36,686 nt of DNA from DASSFZ01 sp036514635 (GTDB lineage: Bacteria > Chloroflexota > Anaerolineae > Fen-1058), in the NCBI GenBank assembly GCA_036514635.1, contig DATBWU010000123.1, positions 1 to 36,686 of the forward strand, in the 5' to 3' direction. Under the pieces are notes generated by a model, which was not told the origin of the DNA, did no database searches, and saw only the letters and a list, made by a program, of their open reading frames with translations. The position numbers and the translations under genes are program-made. Of this stretch, positions 30,257 through 36,686 are shown in pieces (position 1 is the stretch's first letter; each line of letters opens with the position of its first letter).

Positions 30257-31551
30257 GCCAACCTCCGACTGTAGCGATTCCGCAGCAAGATAGCCGTGAA
30301 GTTCAGCGTCAGGAGCAGCACCAACAACACGAGGATGGCCGCTGCAGCCAGGTTGCGATACTCACCCTGCGCGCGGAACGACCACTGGTAAACCTGGGCC
30401 GGCAGCGTCGTGAACTTGGAGAATGGGCCGGACGGATCGAATGTGATAAACGTCGACGCACCGACGACGACCAGCGGGGCCGTCTCGCCGATCGCGCGCG
30501 ACACCGCCAGGATGGTGCCGGTCAGGACGCCCGGCAGAGCGTTGGGCAGGACATGGCTCCACACCGTCTGCCACTTCGTCGCGCCCAGGCCGAAGCTGGC
30601 CTGCCGCAGCGAGCGCGGCACCGCGCGGATCGCTTCCTGTGCGCTGATGATGATCACCGGCAGCACCAGCAGGCCCAGCGTCAGCCCGGCCGACAGGATA
30701 GTGCGGCCGTTCAGCGTCGTCTCTTCAGCGCCGCCCACGCCGAAGGCCGTCCCACTCGAGATCGGCTCCAGCGCGCGCACGAAGATCGCCAGCCCCAGCA
30801 TCCCGTAGATGATCGACGGCACGCCGGCCAGGTTGTTGATATTGGTCTGGATGACACGGTTGATGAAGTTGTCCCGCGCGTATTCTTCCAGGTAGACGGC
30901 GGCGGCCACGCCGACCGGGAAGGCGAACAGCACGGTGATGGCGATCGTCCACAGCGAGCCGAGGATGGCAGTGCGCACGCCGGCAATCTGCGGGTCGCTG
31001 TTCTGCGGCCGGCTGATGAAACCGGGCGTCAACCAGCTGCGAAACTCCAGCGCACCGTTCGGAATCTCGGCGACTCTGGCTTCGATCTCCGCACGCTGCG
31101 TGAGCGATTCAATCAGGCTCCACGTTTCGACAATTTGCGGCGCGACGACGCGCTCCTGCACCAGTGCGTAAATCTCTTCCTGAGAGCGTTCGGCGAGCGG
31201 CTTCTCGCTCTCGAAGCGACGGAACAGGCCGGCCGAGATGTTATCCTTCAGGATCTCGATCAGCGCTTCTTGGGGCGCTTCTGCCAGATCACCGTTAAAG
31301 TCCTGGCTCAACCAGCCGGCCTCTTTGGCCGCCGCCAGCAGCGCCTGGGGGTCGTTCTCATTTTGCAGCGCCACGTAGCCGAATGCGCTGTTGATGATGT
31401 TGATCAGCAGGATGGTCAGCGTGGCGATGCCGATCAGCGTCGATACCAGGAATAGAGACTGCCAGATGGACGCTGCGCGATGCCGCCCGGCCAGGTTATC
31501 GACGAACACGTCATTCCGCTCGCGGGCGGGCTTCGAAGGTCGGGCGCTCAT
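30253..31551 (-). CDS. pstA: Phosphate ABC transporter permease PstA with enlarged outer loop
   Basis: A 432-residue permease, much longer than the roughly 280-300 of typical PstA. The first helix (about residues 28-52) is followed by an extracytoplasmic insert of about 140 residues (QNENDPQALLAAAKEAGWLS ... FRSWLTPGFISRP), predicted helical and acidic, before the five-helix MetI core (about 195-430). The core has the EAA-type coupling loop (RQASFGLGATKWQTVWSHVL). The insert has repeated helical segments and no motif I recognise; enlarged PstA loops are known in some non-proteobacterial lineages. Four-base overlaps with pstC and pstB show a tight operon. Confidence 0.95.
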   Translation of the reverse strand: MSARPSKPARERNDVFVDNLAGRHRAASIWQSLFLVSTLIGIATLTILLINIINSAFGYVALQNENDPQALLAAAKEAGWLSQDFNGDLAEAPQEALIEILKDNISAGLFRRFESEKPLAERSQEEIYALVQERVVAPQIVETWSLIESLTQRAEIEARVAEIPNGALEFRSWLTPGFISRPQNSDPQIAGVRTAILGSLWTIAITVLFAFPVGVAAAVYLEEYARDNFINRVIQTNINNLAGVPSIIYGMLGLAIFVRALEPISSGTAFGVGGAEETTLNGRTILSAGLTLGLLVLPVIIISAQEAIRAVPRSLRQASFGLGATKWQTVWSHVLPNALPGVLTGTILAVSRAIGETAPLVVVGASTFITFDPSGPFSKFTTLPAQVYQWSFRAQGEYRNLAAAAILVLLVLLLTLNFTAILLRNRYSRRLA

Positions 31552-32489
31552 TCGTACACCTCGCGGAAGCGCTGCACCACGACGCGGCTGATGATGTTGA
31601 GCACGAGCGTGACCAGGAACAGCATCAGGCCGAGGATGAAAATGCTGTTGTAGTCAATCGAGTCGTAGCTCAGGTCGCCGCCACTGATGCGGACGATGTG
31701 CCCCGTGATCGTCTCGGCCGACTCGAACGGGTTGAAGGTGAAAGCCGGGCCGGCACCGGAAGCCAGCGCGACGATCATCGTCTCCCCTACGGCGCGCGAG
31801 ATGGCGACGATGAAGGCAGCGGCGATGCCCGACAGCGCCGCCGGGACGACCACGCGCACCGCCACCTCCAGCTTGGTCGCGCCCAGCGCATACGCGCCCT
31901 CGCGCAGCGAGCGGGGCACCGCGCTCAGCGCGTCCTCGCTCATCGACGCGACGAGCGGAAGGATGAGGATGCCCATCACCAGGCCGGCCGAGGCCATATT
32001 GTAGAAGCGGACGATATCCTGACCGAAGATCGAGCGCAGCAGCGGCGTCATGAACGTCAGTGCGAAGTAGCCGTACACCACGGTCGGGATGCCGGCCAGC
32101 ACTTCCAGCACCGGCTTGAGGATGCTGCGCGCGCGCGGTGAGGCGTACTCGCTCAGGTAAATCGCCACACCCACCCCCAGCGGCAGTGCGACGAGCATCG
32201 CGATCAGGCTGGTGATCAGCGTGGCATTGAGCAGCGGCAGCACGCCGAACTTGCCGTTGTGCGGCTGCCATTCGGTTGTGGTGAGGAACTCGGTCAGGCT
32301 GAATTCCGGCGCGTTGAGCAGCAGTGCGGACTCGCGGATCAGCACGACGATGATGCCGATCGTCGTCAGGATCGACAGTGCGCCGCACGTGAACAGAAAC
32401 ACCTGGAGGAGGACCTCGTGAGGACGGCGGCGCTTGCGGAGATCGAGCTGCACGCCGGCCGGAGTACGAGCGGTCGATTCAAGTTGCAT
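31548..32489 (-). CDS. pstC: Phosphate ABC transporter permease PstC
   Basis: A 313-residue permease with six membrane helices and the coupling loop REGAYALGATKLEVAVRVVV. The conserved YLSEYAS and VLAGIPTVVYGYFAL segments identify it as PstC. The start at 32489 (MQLESTAR) is chosen because GAGGAGGAG lies just upstream; the frame continues 5' but without such a site. It is separated from pstS by 214 bases that contain a hairpin and a two-hairpin repeat, which would lower its expression relative to the binding protein. Confidence 0.96.
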   Translation of the reverse strand: MQLESTARTPAGVQLDLRKRRRPHEVLLQVFLFTCGALSILTTIGIIVVLIRESALLLNAPEFSLTEFLTTTEWQPHNGKFGVLPLLNATLITSLIAMLVALPLGVGVAIYLSEYASPRARSILKPVLEVLAGIPTVVYGYFALTFMTPLLRSIFGQDIVRFYNMASAGLVMGILILPLVASMSEDALSAVPRSLREGAYALGATKLEVAVRVVVPAALSGIAAAFIVAISRAVGETMIVALASGAGPAFTFNPFESAETITGHIVRISGGDLSYDSIDYNSIFILGLMLFLVTLVLNIISRVVVQRFREVYE

Positions 32490-32536
32490 GTGCTCCTCCT
32501 CGGAGACATTGAAAACACGCTTCGATTCAAAGAGCC

Positions 32537-32572
32537 GGGTGTGGGGAGGGGCAGCACACGTTCCCCACACCC
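32537..32572 (-). terminator. Stem-loop between pstS and pstC (attenuator or mRNA stabiliser)
   Basis: GGGTGTGGGGA (32537-32547) pairs with TCCCCACACCC (32562-32572) over eleven bases. No long U-tract follows on the minus strand, so partial termination or protection of the pstS mRNA 3' end is more likely than full termination. Confidence 0.65.
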
Positions 32573-32612
32573 GTCAAGCATCTCACCCTGGTGATTATCC
32601 ACAAGTGCTCCA

Positions 32613-32650
32613 GGCCCGCGTCCTCGCGGGCCGACCGCGCGGACGCGGTC
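32613..32650. repeat. Two-hairpin repeat unit between pstS and pstC
   Basis: GGCCCGCG-TCCT-CGCGGGCC (32613-32632) and GACCGCG-CGGA-CGCGGTC (32633-32650). Same CGCGTCCTCGCG core as 27186 and 29341, with different but still complementary outer bases. Confidence 0.85.
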
Positions 32651-32703
32651 GGCGAGCATTCAAGATGTGTGCAATCACCAGTCTCACCGGGCTTCAGCGA
32701 GGG

Positions 32704-33792
32704 TCACTTCGCCGCCATCGCTTCCAGCCAGGCCACCTTTGCCGCGCCGAGTGCGCTGGGGCTGGCGGGGAAGTAGCCCACGGTGCTGATCTCGTCGTTG
32801 ACGTAGGTCAGGTAGAAGTTGATGAAGGCGGCCACCTGCGGCTTGTTAGCCATGATCGTGGCATCCGAGTACAGGAACAGCGGCCGAGCCAACGGATAGG
32901 TGTTGTTGTCCACCGTGGTCGCATTCGCCTCCACACCGTTGATCTTCAGCAGCTTCAGCCGGTCGGCGTTCTCCTGGTAGTAGGCATACCCGAAGTAGCC
33001 AATGGCGTTCACATCGTTCTCCACGCCCTGCACCAGCACGTTGTCGTCTTCGCTCAACTGGATGCCCGCCGCCGCCTGAATCTTCGTCTCACCTTCGTCG
33101 CCGTACACGGCCGCCATCACCGCCTCGACGAAGTAGTCAAACGTCCCACTGTCCGTCCCCGGGCTGAAGCGCTGGATCGGCTCCGCCGGCCAGGCCGGGT
33201 CCACGTCCGACCAGTTGGTCGCCTCGTCCGAAAAGATCTTCGCCAACTGTTCGATCGTCACGTCCTCCAGGAACGTGTTGCCCGGATTCACCACCACCGC
33301 CAGCGCGTCCGTTCCCACGCGAAACTCCACCGGCTCGCGCCCAATCCCCCGGCACGACTCCACCTCACTCGCCCGAATCGCGCGGCTCGCGTTGGCAACG
33401 TCCGTCTCGCCCGTCACGCAGAACCGCTCGATCCCCGCGCCCGACCCAATGCTGTCAATTGTCAGGTTCCCGGCGTACCCTTCGTCCTCAAACCGCGCCG
33501 CCATCGCCTCCGACAGCGGAAACACCGTCGAACTCCCCGCCGTCACTATGTCCCCACTCACCTCCAGCGGGTTGACGGCCGGAAGCGCGCCGACCGTTTC
33601 TATCGCCGGCTCCTGAGTGGGCACGGAAGGCTGAGTCGGCTCCGGCGCGGACGGCTGAGTCGGTTGCGGCCCAGAATCGGTCGGTTGCGCCACAGGTGTC
33701 TGCGTCGGCGTCGCGGTCGGGCCGGCGCAGGCGCTGACGCCAATCGTGAGCACCATCAACAACGAGACCAGAAAGGTGCGGTTGCGATTCAT
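32704..33792 (-). CDS. pstS: Phosphate-binding lipoprotein PstS
   Basis: A 362-residue periplasmic-type binding protein of the phosphate ABC transporter. The signal peptide ends in V-S-A-C with Cys22, then a Gln/Pro/Thr/Ser linker, then the binding domain. Phosphate-contact blocks are TAGSSTVFPLSEA, IGSGAGIERFC, DVANASRAI and FSPGTDSGTFDYF. The start at 33792 (MNRNRTF) has AAAAGGAGAAG upstream. It is first in the pst block, so it is the most highly expressed member. A possible Pho-type operator lies upstream at 33840-33872. Confidence 0.96.
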   Translation of the reverse strand: MNRNRTFLVSLLMVLTIGVSACAGPTATPTQTPVAQPTDSGPQPTQPSAPEPTQPSVPTQEPAIETVGALPAVNPLEVSGDIVTAGSSTVFPLSEAMAARFEDEGYAGNLTIDSIGSGAGIERFCVTGETDVANASRAIRASEVESCRGIGREPVEFRVGTDALAVVVNPGNTFLEDVTIEQLAKIFSDEATNWSDVDPAWPAEPIQRFSPGTDSGTFDYFVEAVMAAVYGDEGETKIQAAAGIQLSEDDNVLVQGVENDVNAIGYFGYAYYQENADRLKLLKINGVEANATTVDNNTYPLARPLFLYSDATIMANKPQVAAFINFYLTYVNDEISTVGYFPASPSALGAAKVAWLEAMAAK

Positions 33793-33816
33793 CTTCTTCT
33801 CCTTTTGGAATACAGG

Positions 33817-33872
33817 AATGTAGTGCGATGGCACATAGCCACACATGTTCAAAATACCGCACACAGTTCAAA
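33817..33872 (-). promoter_or_regulatory. Candidate pstS promoter with direct-repeat activator site
   Basis: On the minus strand TTTGAACTGTGTG (33872-33860) and TTTGAACATGTGTG (33853-33840) form a direct repeat with starts 19 bases apart. A -10-like TACATT (33822-33817) follows 17 bases downstream, and no consensus -35 exists. This arrangement suits an activator such as a PhoB/PhoP-type regulator binding over the -35 region. The repeat is seen; the regulator is inferred. Confidence 0.5.
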
Positions 33873-33944
33873 CGAATAGCAAGTGCGGATTAAATTTCTT
33901 TGATGCGCATGATCTGCATCGCAGCGACGCCCGGACAAAATGCG

Positions 33945-33979
33945 CCGCGCCTCCGGAGGAGAAAACTCCGAAGGCGCGG
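33945..33979. terminator. Strong hairpin upstream of pstS
   Basis: CCGCGCCT-C-CGGAG, loop GAGAAAA, CTCCG-A-AGGCGCGG: thirteen pairs with one C-A mismatch. On the minus strand the stem is followed by CGCATTTTG, a weak U-tract, so it may insulate pst from read-through of the ars genes. It lies in the 33793-34280 gap; the rest of that gap has only the tRNA-arm-like palindromes listed under rejected items. Confidence 0.45.
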
Positions 33980-34280
33980 TCACCCGTGAGGAGGAGAGTC
34001 AAATGGAGAACTGCCGGGTGCGCTTAGCGGCGGGGCCGGGGCTTGAACCCCGCCCATCCCATCAGAAACTGCTGCGTGCCGATCGGCAGCCGCCCCGGCG
34101 CGGAGGCTGGAATTCGCCGCGCATGATCTTGGCTATGAGCGCGCCGCCATGGCCCGGATAGTGATCGAGCCTTGGCGGAAGATAGGCCCAGCAGACGGTT
34201 CACGTTTTTCATCGAGGCTTAGCGTAACATGACGAGGTTAAGCCCGGTTCAAATCTGGCCCAAGCCTTGTTGAAGTATGG

Positions 34281-35429
34281 TTATTCTCTCGGAAGGCGCT
34301 TCGCTGGCAGGCCAGCATCGGCTGCCGAGGCGACGAGCTCGGGTGCAACCGGCCGAGCGTCGTGGAAGTAACGCTTTTGCAGCCGAAAGGCCACGTTCAC
34401 CAGTCCGATCATCACCGGCACCTCGATCAGCGGCCCGATCACCGCCGCGAAGGCCACGCCCGAGTTCAGGCCGAATACTGCCACCGCCACGGCAATCGCC
34501 AGCTCGAAGTTGTTGCTGGCCGCCGTGAACGAGAGTGTGGTCGTCTGGCTGTAGTCCGCGCCGACGGCGCGCCCCATGAAGAAGCTGACAAGAAACATCA
34601 ACACGAAGTACAGTAGCAAGGGAATGGCGATTCGAACCACGTCCAGCGGGATGGTCACGATCAGATTGCCTTTCAGGCTGAACATGATCACGATGGTGAA
34701 CAGCAGCGCGGCCAGCGTGAGCGGACTGATGCGCGGCACGAACACGCGGTGGTACCAGTCCTTGCCCATGGCGCGCACCAAGGCGAGGCGGGTCAGGAAG
34801 CCGGCGATGAACGGAATGCCTAGGTAGACGAACACGCTCTGGGCGATCTCGCCGATGGTCACTTCCACCCGGCTGCCGGCCAGGCCAAACCAGGTGGGCA
34901 ACACGGTGATGAACACGTAGGCATACACGCTGTAGAAGAACACCTGGAACAGGCTGTTGAAGGCGACCAGCCCGGCCGCGTACTCGGTGTCGCCCCTGGC
35001 CAGTTCGTTCCAGACGATGACCATCGCGATGCAGCGAGCCAGGCCGATCAGGATCAGCCCAGTCATGTACTCCGGAAAATCGGCCAGGAAGAGAATGGCC
35101 AGGACGAACATCAGGATGGGGCCGATCACCCAGTTCTGCAGTAACGACAAGCCCAGCACCCTCCAGTTACGGAAGACGTCGCCCAGGTCCTCGTAGCGCA
35201 CTTTCGCCAGCGGCGGATACATCATCAGGATCAGGCCGATGGCGATAGGGATGTTGGTTGTGCCCACGGAAACGGTCTGGTTGAAACTCTCGACGGCGGC
35301 GGGCAACAGATATCCGATCGCCACGCCGATTGCCATCGCCAGGAAAATCCACAGGGTCAGGTAGCGATCCAAAAAGGAAAGTCCGATGCCGCCACCCGTC
35401 TTTTGTTTACCGGTCGAATTCGTGTACAT
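34281..35429 (-). CDS. acr3: Arsenite efflux permease, ACR3 family
   Basis: A 382-residue, ten-helix membrane carrier that exports arsenite. The family cysteine is Cys133 in GLARCIAMVIVW, the segment shown in the family to be needed for transport; other blocks include LSFTAASNNFELAIAVAVAVF and VIGPLIEVPVMI. The start at 35429 (MYTNSTG) gives a normal N-terminus and overlaps the zinc-ribbon gene by 23 bases; the ribosome-binding site is weak. The C-terminal tail (FHDARPVAPELVASAADAGL) is slightly extended. Together with arsC at 28461 it completes arsenate detoxification. Confidence 0.95.
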   Translation of the reverse strand: MYTNSTGKQKTGGGIGLSFLDRYLTLWIFLAMAIGVAIGYLLPAAVESFNQTVSVGTTNIPIAIGLILMMYPPLAKVRYEDLGDVFRNWRVLGLSLLQNWVIGPILMFVLAILFLADFPEYMTGLILIGLARCIAMVIVWNELARGDTEYAAGLVAFNSLFQVFFYSVYAYVFITVLPTWFGLAGSRVEVTIGEIAQSVFVYLGIPFIAGFLTRLALVRAMGKDWYHRVFVPRISPLTLAALLFTIVIMFSLKGNLIVTIPLDVVRIAIPLLLYFVLMFLVSFFMGRAVGADYSQTTTLSFTAASNNFELAIAVAVAVFGLNSGVAFAAVIGPLIEVPVMIGLVNVAFRLQKRYFHDARPVAPELVASAADAGLPAKRLPRE

Positions 35430-35634
35430 GGTCGGACTGTTCTTTCTGCTGGGATGTTTCGTACATCTGGTTGGCGCAGGCCGGACAGAGTAGGGGCTCA
35501 CCCACGCGCTCGGGACTGGCAATGGGCGCGTGACAAACTCTCCGACCACAGCGCTTGCAGACGCCAACTGCATTTCTCAAGGTCCAGCGTAGCCCGCCGG
35601 GTGCGGGCGCGGTGATGCAGAAGTAGCAGTTCAT
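35407..35634 (-). CDS. Small zinc-ribbon-like protein
   Basis: A 75-residue protein with Cys pairs spaced as in treble-clef or zinc-ribbon proteins: C3-x2-C6, then VGVCKRCGRRVCH and LLCPACANQMYE. It thus has four CxxC-type sites, possibly two metal centres. GGGGAACG precedes the ATG. It lies between the thioredoxin-like gene and acr3, overlapping the latter, so it is part of the ars unit. A role in metal or arsenite handling, or in regulation, is possible; I do not know the family's function. Confidence 0.75.
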   Translation of the reverse strand: MNCYFCITAPAPGGLRWTLRNAVGVCKRCGRRVCHAPIASPERVGEPLLCPACANQMYETSQQKEQSDHVHEFDR

Positions 35635-35664
35635 CGTTCCCCTAAATGGGATATGTCGATGGGG

Positions 35665-35925
35665 TTACCGCGTCGTCAGCTTGGCTTCGGCGGATGTGAG
35701 CCACGTCGTCACTTCGGCCCCGCTGGGGATGCGGCCCGCACTCACCACCTTCTCGTTGATCACCAGGCCGGGCGTCGCCAAGATGGGATAGGTCTGGATC
35801 GCCGCCGGGTCGGTGACCTTCTCGATCTGAGTCTCAATGCCCAGTGCTACGGCGGTCTGACGCACGATCTGCTCCAACTTCTTGCAGTTTTCGCAACCTG
35901 AACCGAGAACTTTGATGCTCAGCAT
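35665..35925 (-). CDS. Small CxxC thioredoxin-like protein
   Basis: An 86-residue thioredoxin-fold protein of the 'redox-active disulfide protein 2' type: MLSIKVLGSGC11-E-N-C14-KKLE, then the cis-Pro strand ILATPGLVINEKVVSAGRIP. These tiny thioredoxins occur frequently beside arsenic or other metal-resistance genes and may reduce or chaperone partner proteins. GGAGG lies six bases before the ATG at 35925; the frame is open further upstream but that part has no domain features. Confidence 0.88.
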   Translation of the reverse strand: MLSIKVLGSGCENCKKLEQIVRQTAVALGIETQIEKVTDPAAIQTYPILATPGLVINEKVVSAGRIPSGAEVTTWLTSAEAKLTTR

Positions 35926-35980
35926 ATTGACCTCCAACGGTTTGGATGGAACACGGCCGGACGCGAAGAACACTGAAGGA

Positions 35981-36000
35981 TCATCCGTGTTCATCCGTGT
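35981..36000. repeat. Tandem ten-base repeat at the OsmC C-terminus
   Basis: TCATCCGTGT twice in tandem, plus ATCCGTG a few bases away. On the minus strand it reads ACACGGATGAACACGGATGA, a common form of short environmental-genome repeats. It encodes the last six residues and stop of the OsmC-like protein. Confidence 0.75.
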
Positions 36001-36454
36001 CCCGCCACTCGATCTCAATCGTCGGCTCGACGCTGATCCGCGACTTCACCGAATTGGCCACCAGGCTGTATTTCTGCGCGGATTGCAGCGCGCGGCGTGT
36101 GCGTGCCTCTACTGCCACTTTGTCTTCGCCCTTCGAGTCGATGCGGATCACCGGCCACAGGCGAATGTCGGTGAAGATCTCGGTACGATCCAGCTCGATG
36201 CGCTTCGTCCCTTCGGCGCGGCACTCGTAGGAGAGCAGTCCGAGCCTGAAGCGCTCGGCGGCCCACAGAAACATCATCATGATGCAGGTGTTGGCCGCTG
36301 CCACGAAGGCATCTTCCGGGGTGAGCACACCGGCGTGCCCCTGCGCATCAGGTGGGGCCGAGAAGTCCATCTCTGGGCCATTGCCCATCATGATGTGGCC
36401 CCAGTGTTCACCTGCCCAGGTGACGGTCGTATGATACGTTGCCGTGTGACTCAT
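35981..36454 (-). CDS. OsmC/Ohr-family protein
   Basis: A 157-residue OsmC-fold protein. The segment LTPEDAFVAAANTCIMMMFL contains the first reactive-type Cys57. The second family cysteine, normally in a V-x-x-x-C-P motif near residue 120, is replaced by VANSVKSRI, so peroxide reduction by the usual Cys-Cys mechanism is doubtful. Cys78 (YECRAEG) is in a different place. The start at 36454 (MSHTATYH) matches the family N-terminus but has a weak ribosome-binding site. The last codons and stop (DTDEHG) are made by a tandem TCATCCGTGT repeat (35981-36000), so the C-terminus may be derived from a repeat insertion. It is the first gene of the ars unit. Confidence 0.85.
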   Translation of the reverse strand: MSHTATYHTTVTWAGEHWGHIMMGNGPEMDFSAPPDAQGHAGVLTPEDAFVAAANTCIMMMFLWAAERFRLGLLSYECRAEGTKRIELDRTEIFTDIRLWPVIRIDSKGEDKVAVEARTRRALQSAQKYSLVANSVKSRISVEPTIEIEWRDTDEHG

Positions 36455-36462
36455 GGGGTTAT

Positions 36463-36500
36463 GCCTGTTTGAACCACTAAGACGCCAAGAACGCAAAGAG
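36463..36500. repeat. Half copy of the ACCACCAAGG repeat
   Basis: GCCTGTTTGAA followed by ACCACTAAGACGCCAAGAAC matches the left part of the element at 10319 (GCCTGTCTGAA, ACCACCAAGGCGCCAAGACA). The right arm is missing. It occupies the region where an ars promoter would be expected. Confidence 0.6.
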
Positions 36501-36556
36501 CATCAAACAACTTGGCACTCCCCGCGCCGCTCGCCCCCTTTAGTACCTCAGAGAGC

Positions 36557-36685
36557 GTCTTAAAAGTCCATTTCGCCGTCATTCTGAGGCGCGAAGCGCC
36601 GAAGAATCTCCATGTTTGCGCCGAAAAACGAGATTCTTCGCTCGCTGCGCTCGCTCAGAATGACATCACCAGAGAGTTTTAAGAC
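36557..36685. repeat. MITE-like element with TTTTAAGAC ends
   Basis: GTCTTAAAA (36557-36565) and TTTTAAGAC (36677-36685) are perfect inverted ends. Inside, GTCATTCTGAG and CTCAGAATGAC form a second inverted pair around CGAAGAATCTC and GAGATTCTTCG. The GTCATTCTGAG module also lies in the composite repeat at 20058. There is no coding capacity. Confidence 0.85.
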
Positions 36686-36686
36686 A

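Noticed and set aside
34024..34212. 62-codon minus-strand frame between acr3 and pstS
   Set aside because: Arg/Pro-rich sequence that runs through palindromic DNA, with no ribosome-binding site and no recognisable domain.
34031..34265. tRNA genes or another structured RNA near pstS
   Set aside because: CGGGG-TTCAAGC-CCCCG on the minus strand and CCGGTTCAAATCTGG on the plus strand look like T-arms in inverted orientation, and GCCTTGG/CCAAGCC could mimic an acceptor stem, but I find no D-arm or anticodon arm in a workable position. A tRNAscan or Rfam search would settle it.
1..36686. Prophage, IS element or integrated plasmid
   Set aside because: No integrase, transposase, capsid, portal or replication gene is visible; only small non-coding repeats are present.

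Overview
The window is a GC-rich (about 60-65%) chromosomal segment that looks like Chloroflexota, probably Anaerolineae-like. The indications are the Thr-Pro-rich linkers in exported proteins, ECF sigma loci with membrane-bound partner genes, multi-GAF sensor kinases, ACR3/pst gene style, and many short palindromic repeats. This is inferred from gene style; there is no rRNA or other marker. I see no phage, IS transposase, CRISPR array or confident tRNA.

Layout. (1) 143-4350: a 1358-residue membrane sensor histidine kinase with four GAF domains, its own promoter and a terminator. (2) 4469-8020: a four-gene ECF sigma operon (sigma factor, membrane cytochrome c, beta-propeller lipoprotein, single-TM anti-sigma-like protein) with a candidate self-recognised ECF promoter and a strong terminator. 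(3) 8211-13877: housekeeping and accessory genes: a small membrane protein, then on the minus strand trpS, trxA, an alpha/beta hydrolase lacking its Ser nucleophile, a CheY-like regulator, and a secreted unknown protein behind a lytic transglycosylase. A compact T-box-like leader appears to lie between trxA and trpS. (4) 14085-15247: a tandem hot-dog thioesterase, probably on a leaderless mRNA, and an S4-domain protein.

(5) 15276-27129 is the most unusual part: an ECF-like sigma factor, a soluble two-zinc-finger anti-sigma protein, a TPR-CHAT caspase-like protease, a membrane-anchored S8 (subtilase) protease, a small protein and a membrane STAND NTPase that share a Gly-rich N-terminal motif, and a FecR-LysM lipoprotein. 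It reads as a protease/NTPase switch wired to transcription. It resembles the TPR-CHAT/RpoE logic of type III-E CRISPR (Craspase) and the STAND/CHAT/S8 conflict systems, but has no Cas gene.

(6) 27329-36454, all minus strand: a phosphate block (pstS, pstC, pstA, pstB, then a stand-alone cyclic-nucleotide-binding protein, a thioredoxin-type arsenate reductase and phoU), preceded by an arsenic/redox block (OsmC-like protein, CxxC thioredoxin-like protein, zinc-ribbon protein, ACR3 arsenite exporter). Arsenate enters through phosphate transporters, so uptake, reduction and export sit together.

Almost every intergenic gap carries repeats: arrays of palindromes with two-base centres (20172-20321, 22436-22547, 28307-28410), two-hairpin units built on CGCGTCCTCGCG (27186, 29341, 32613), MITE-like elements with AGAGCCTGTCTGAAAA or TTTTAAGAC ends, and a 52-base direct repeat at both 1-53 and 27224-27275.
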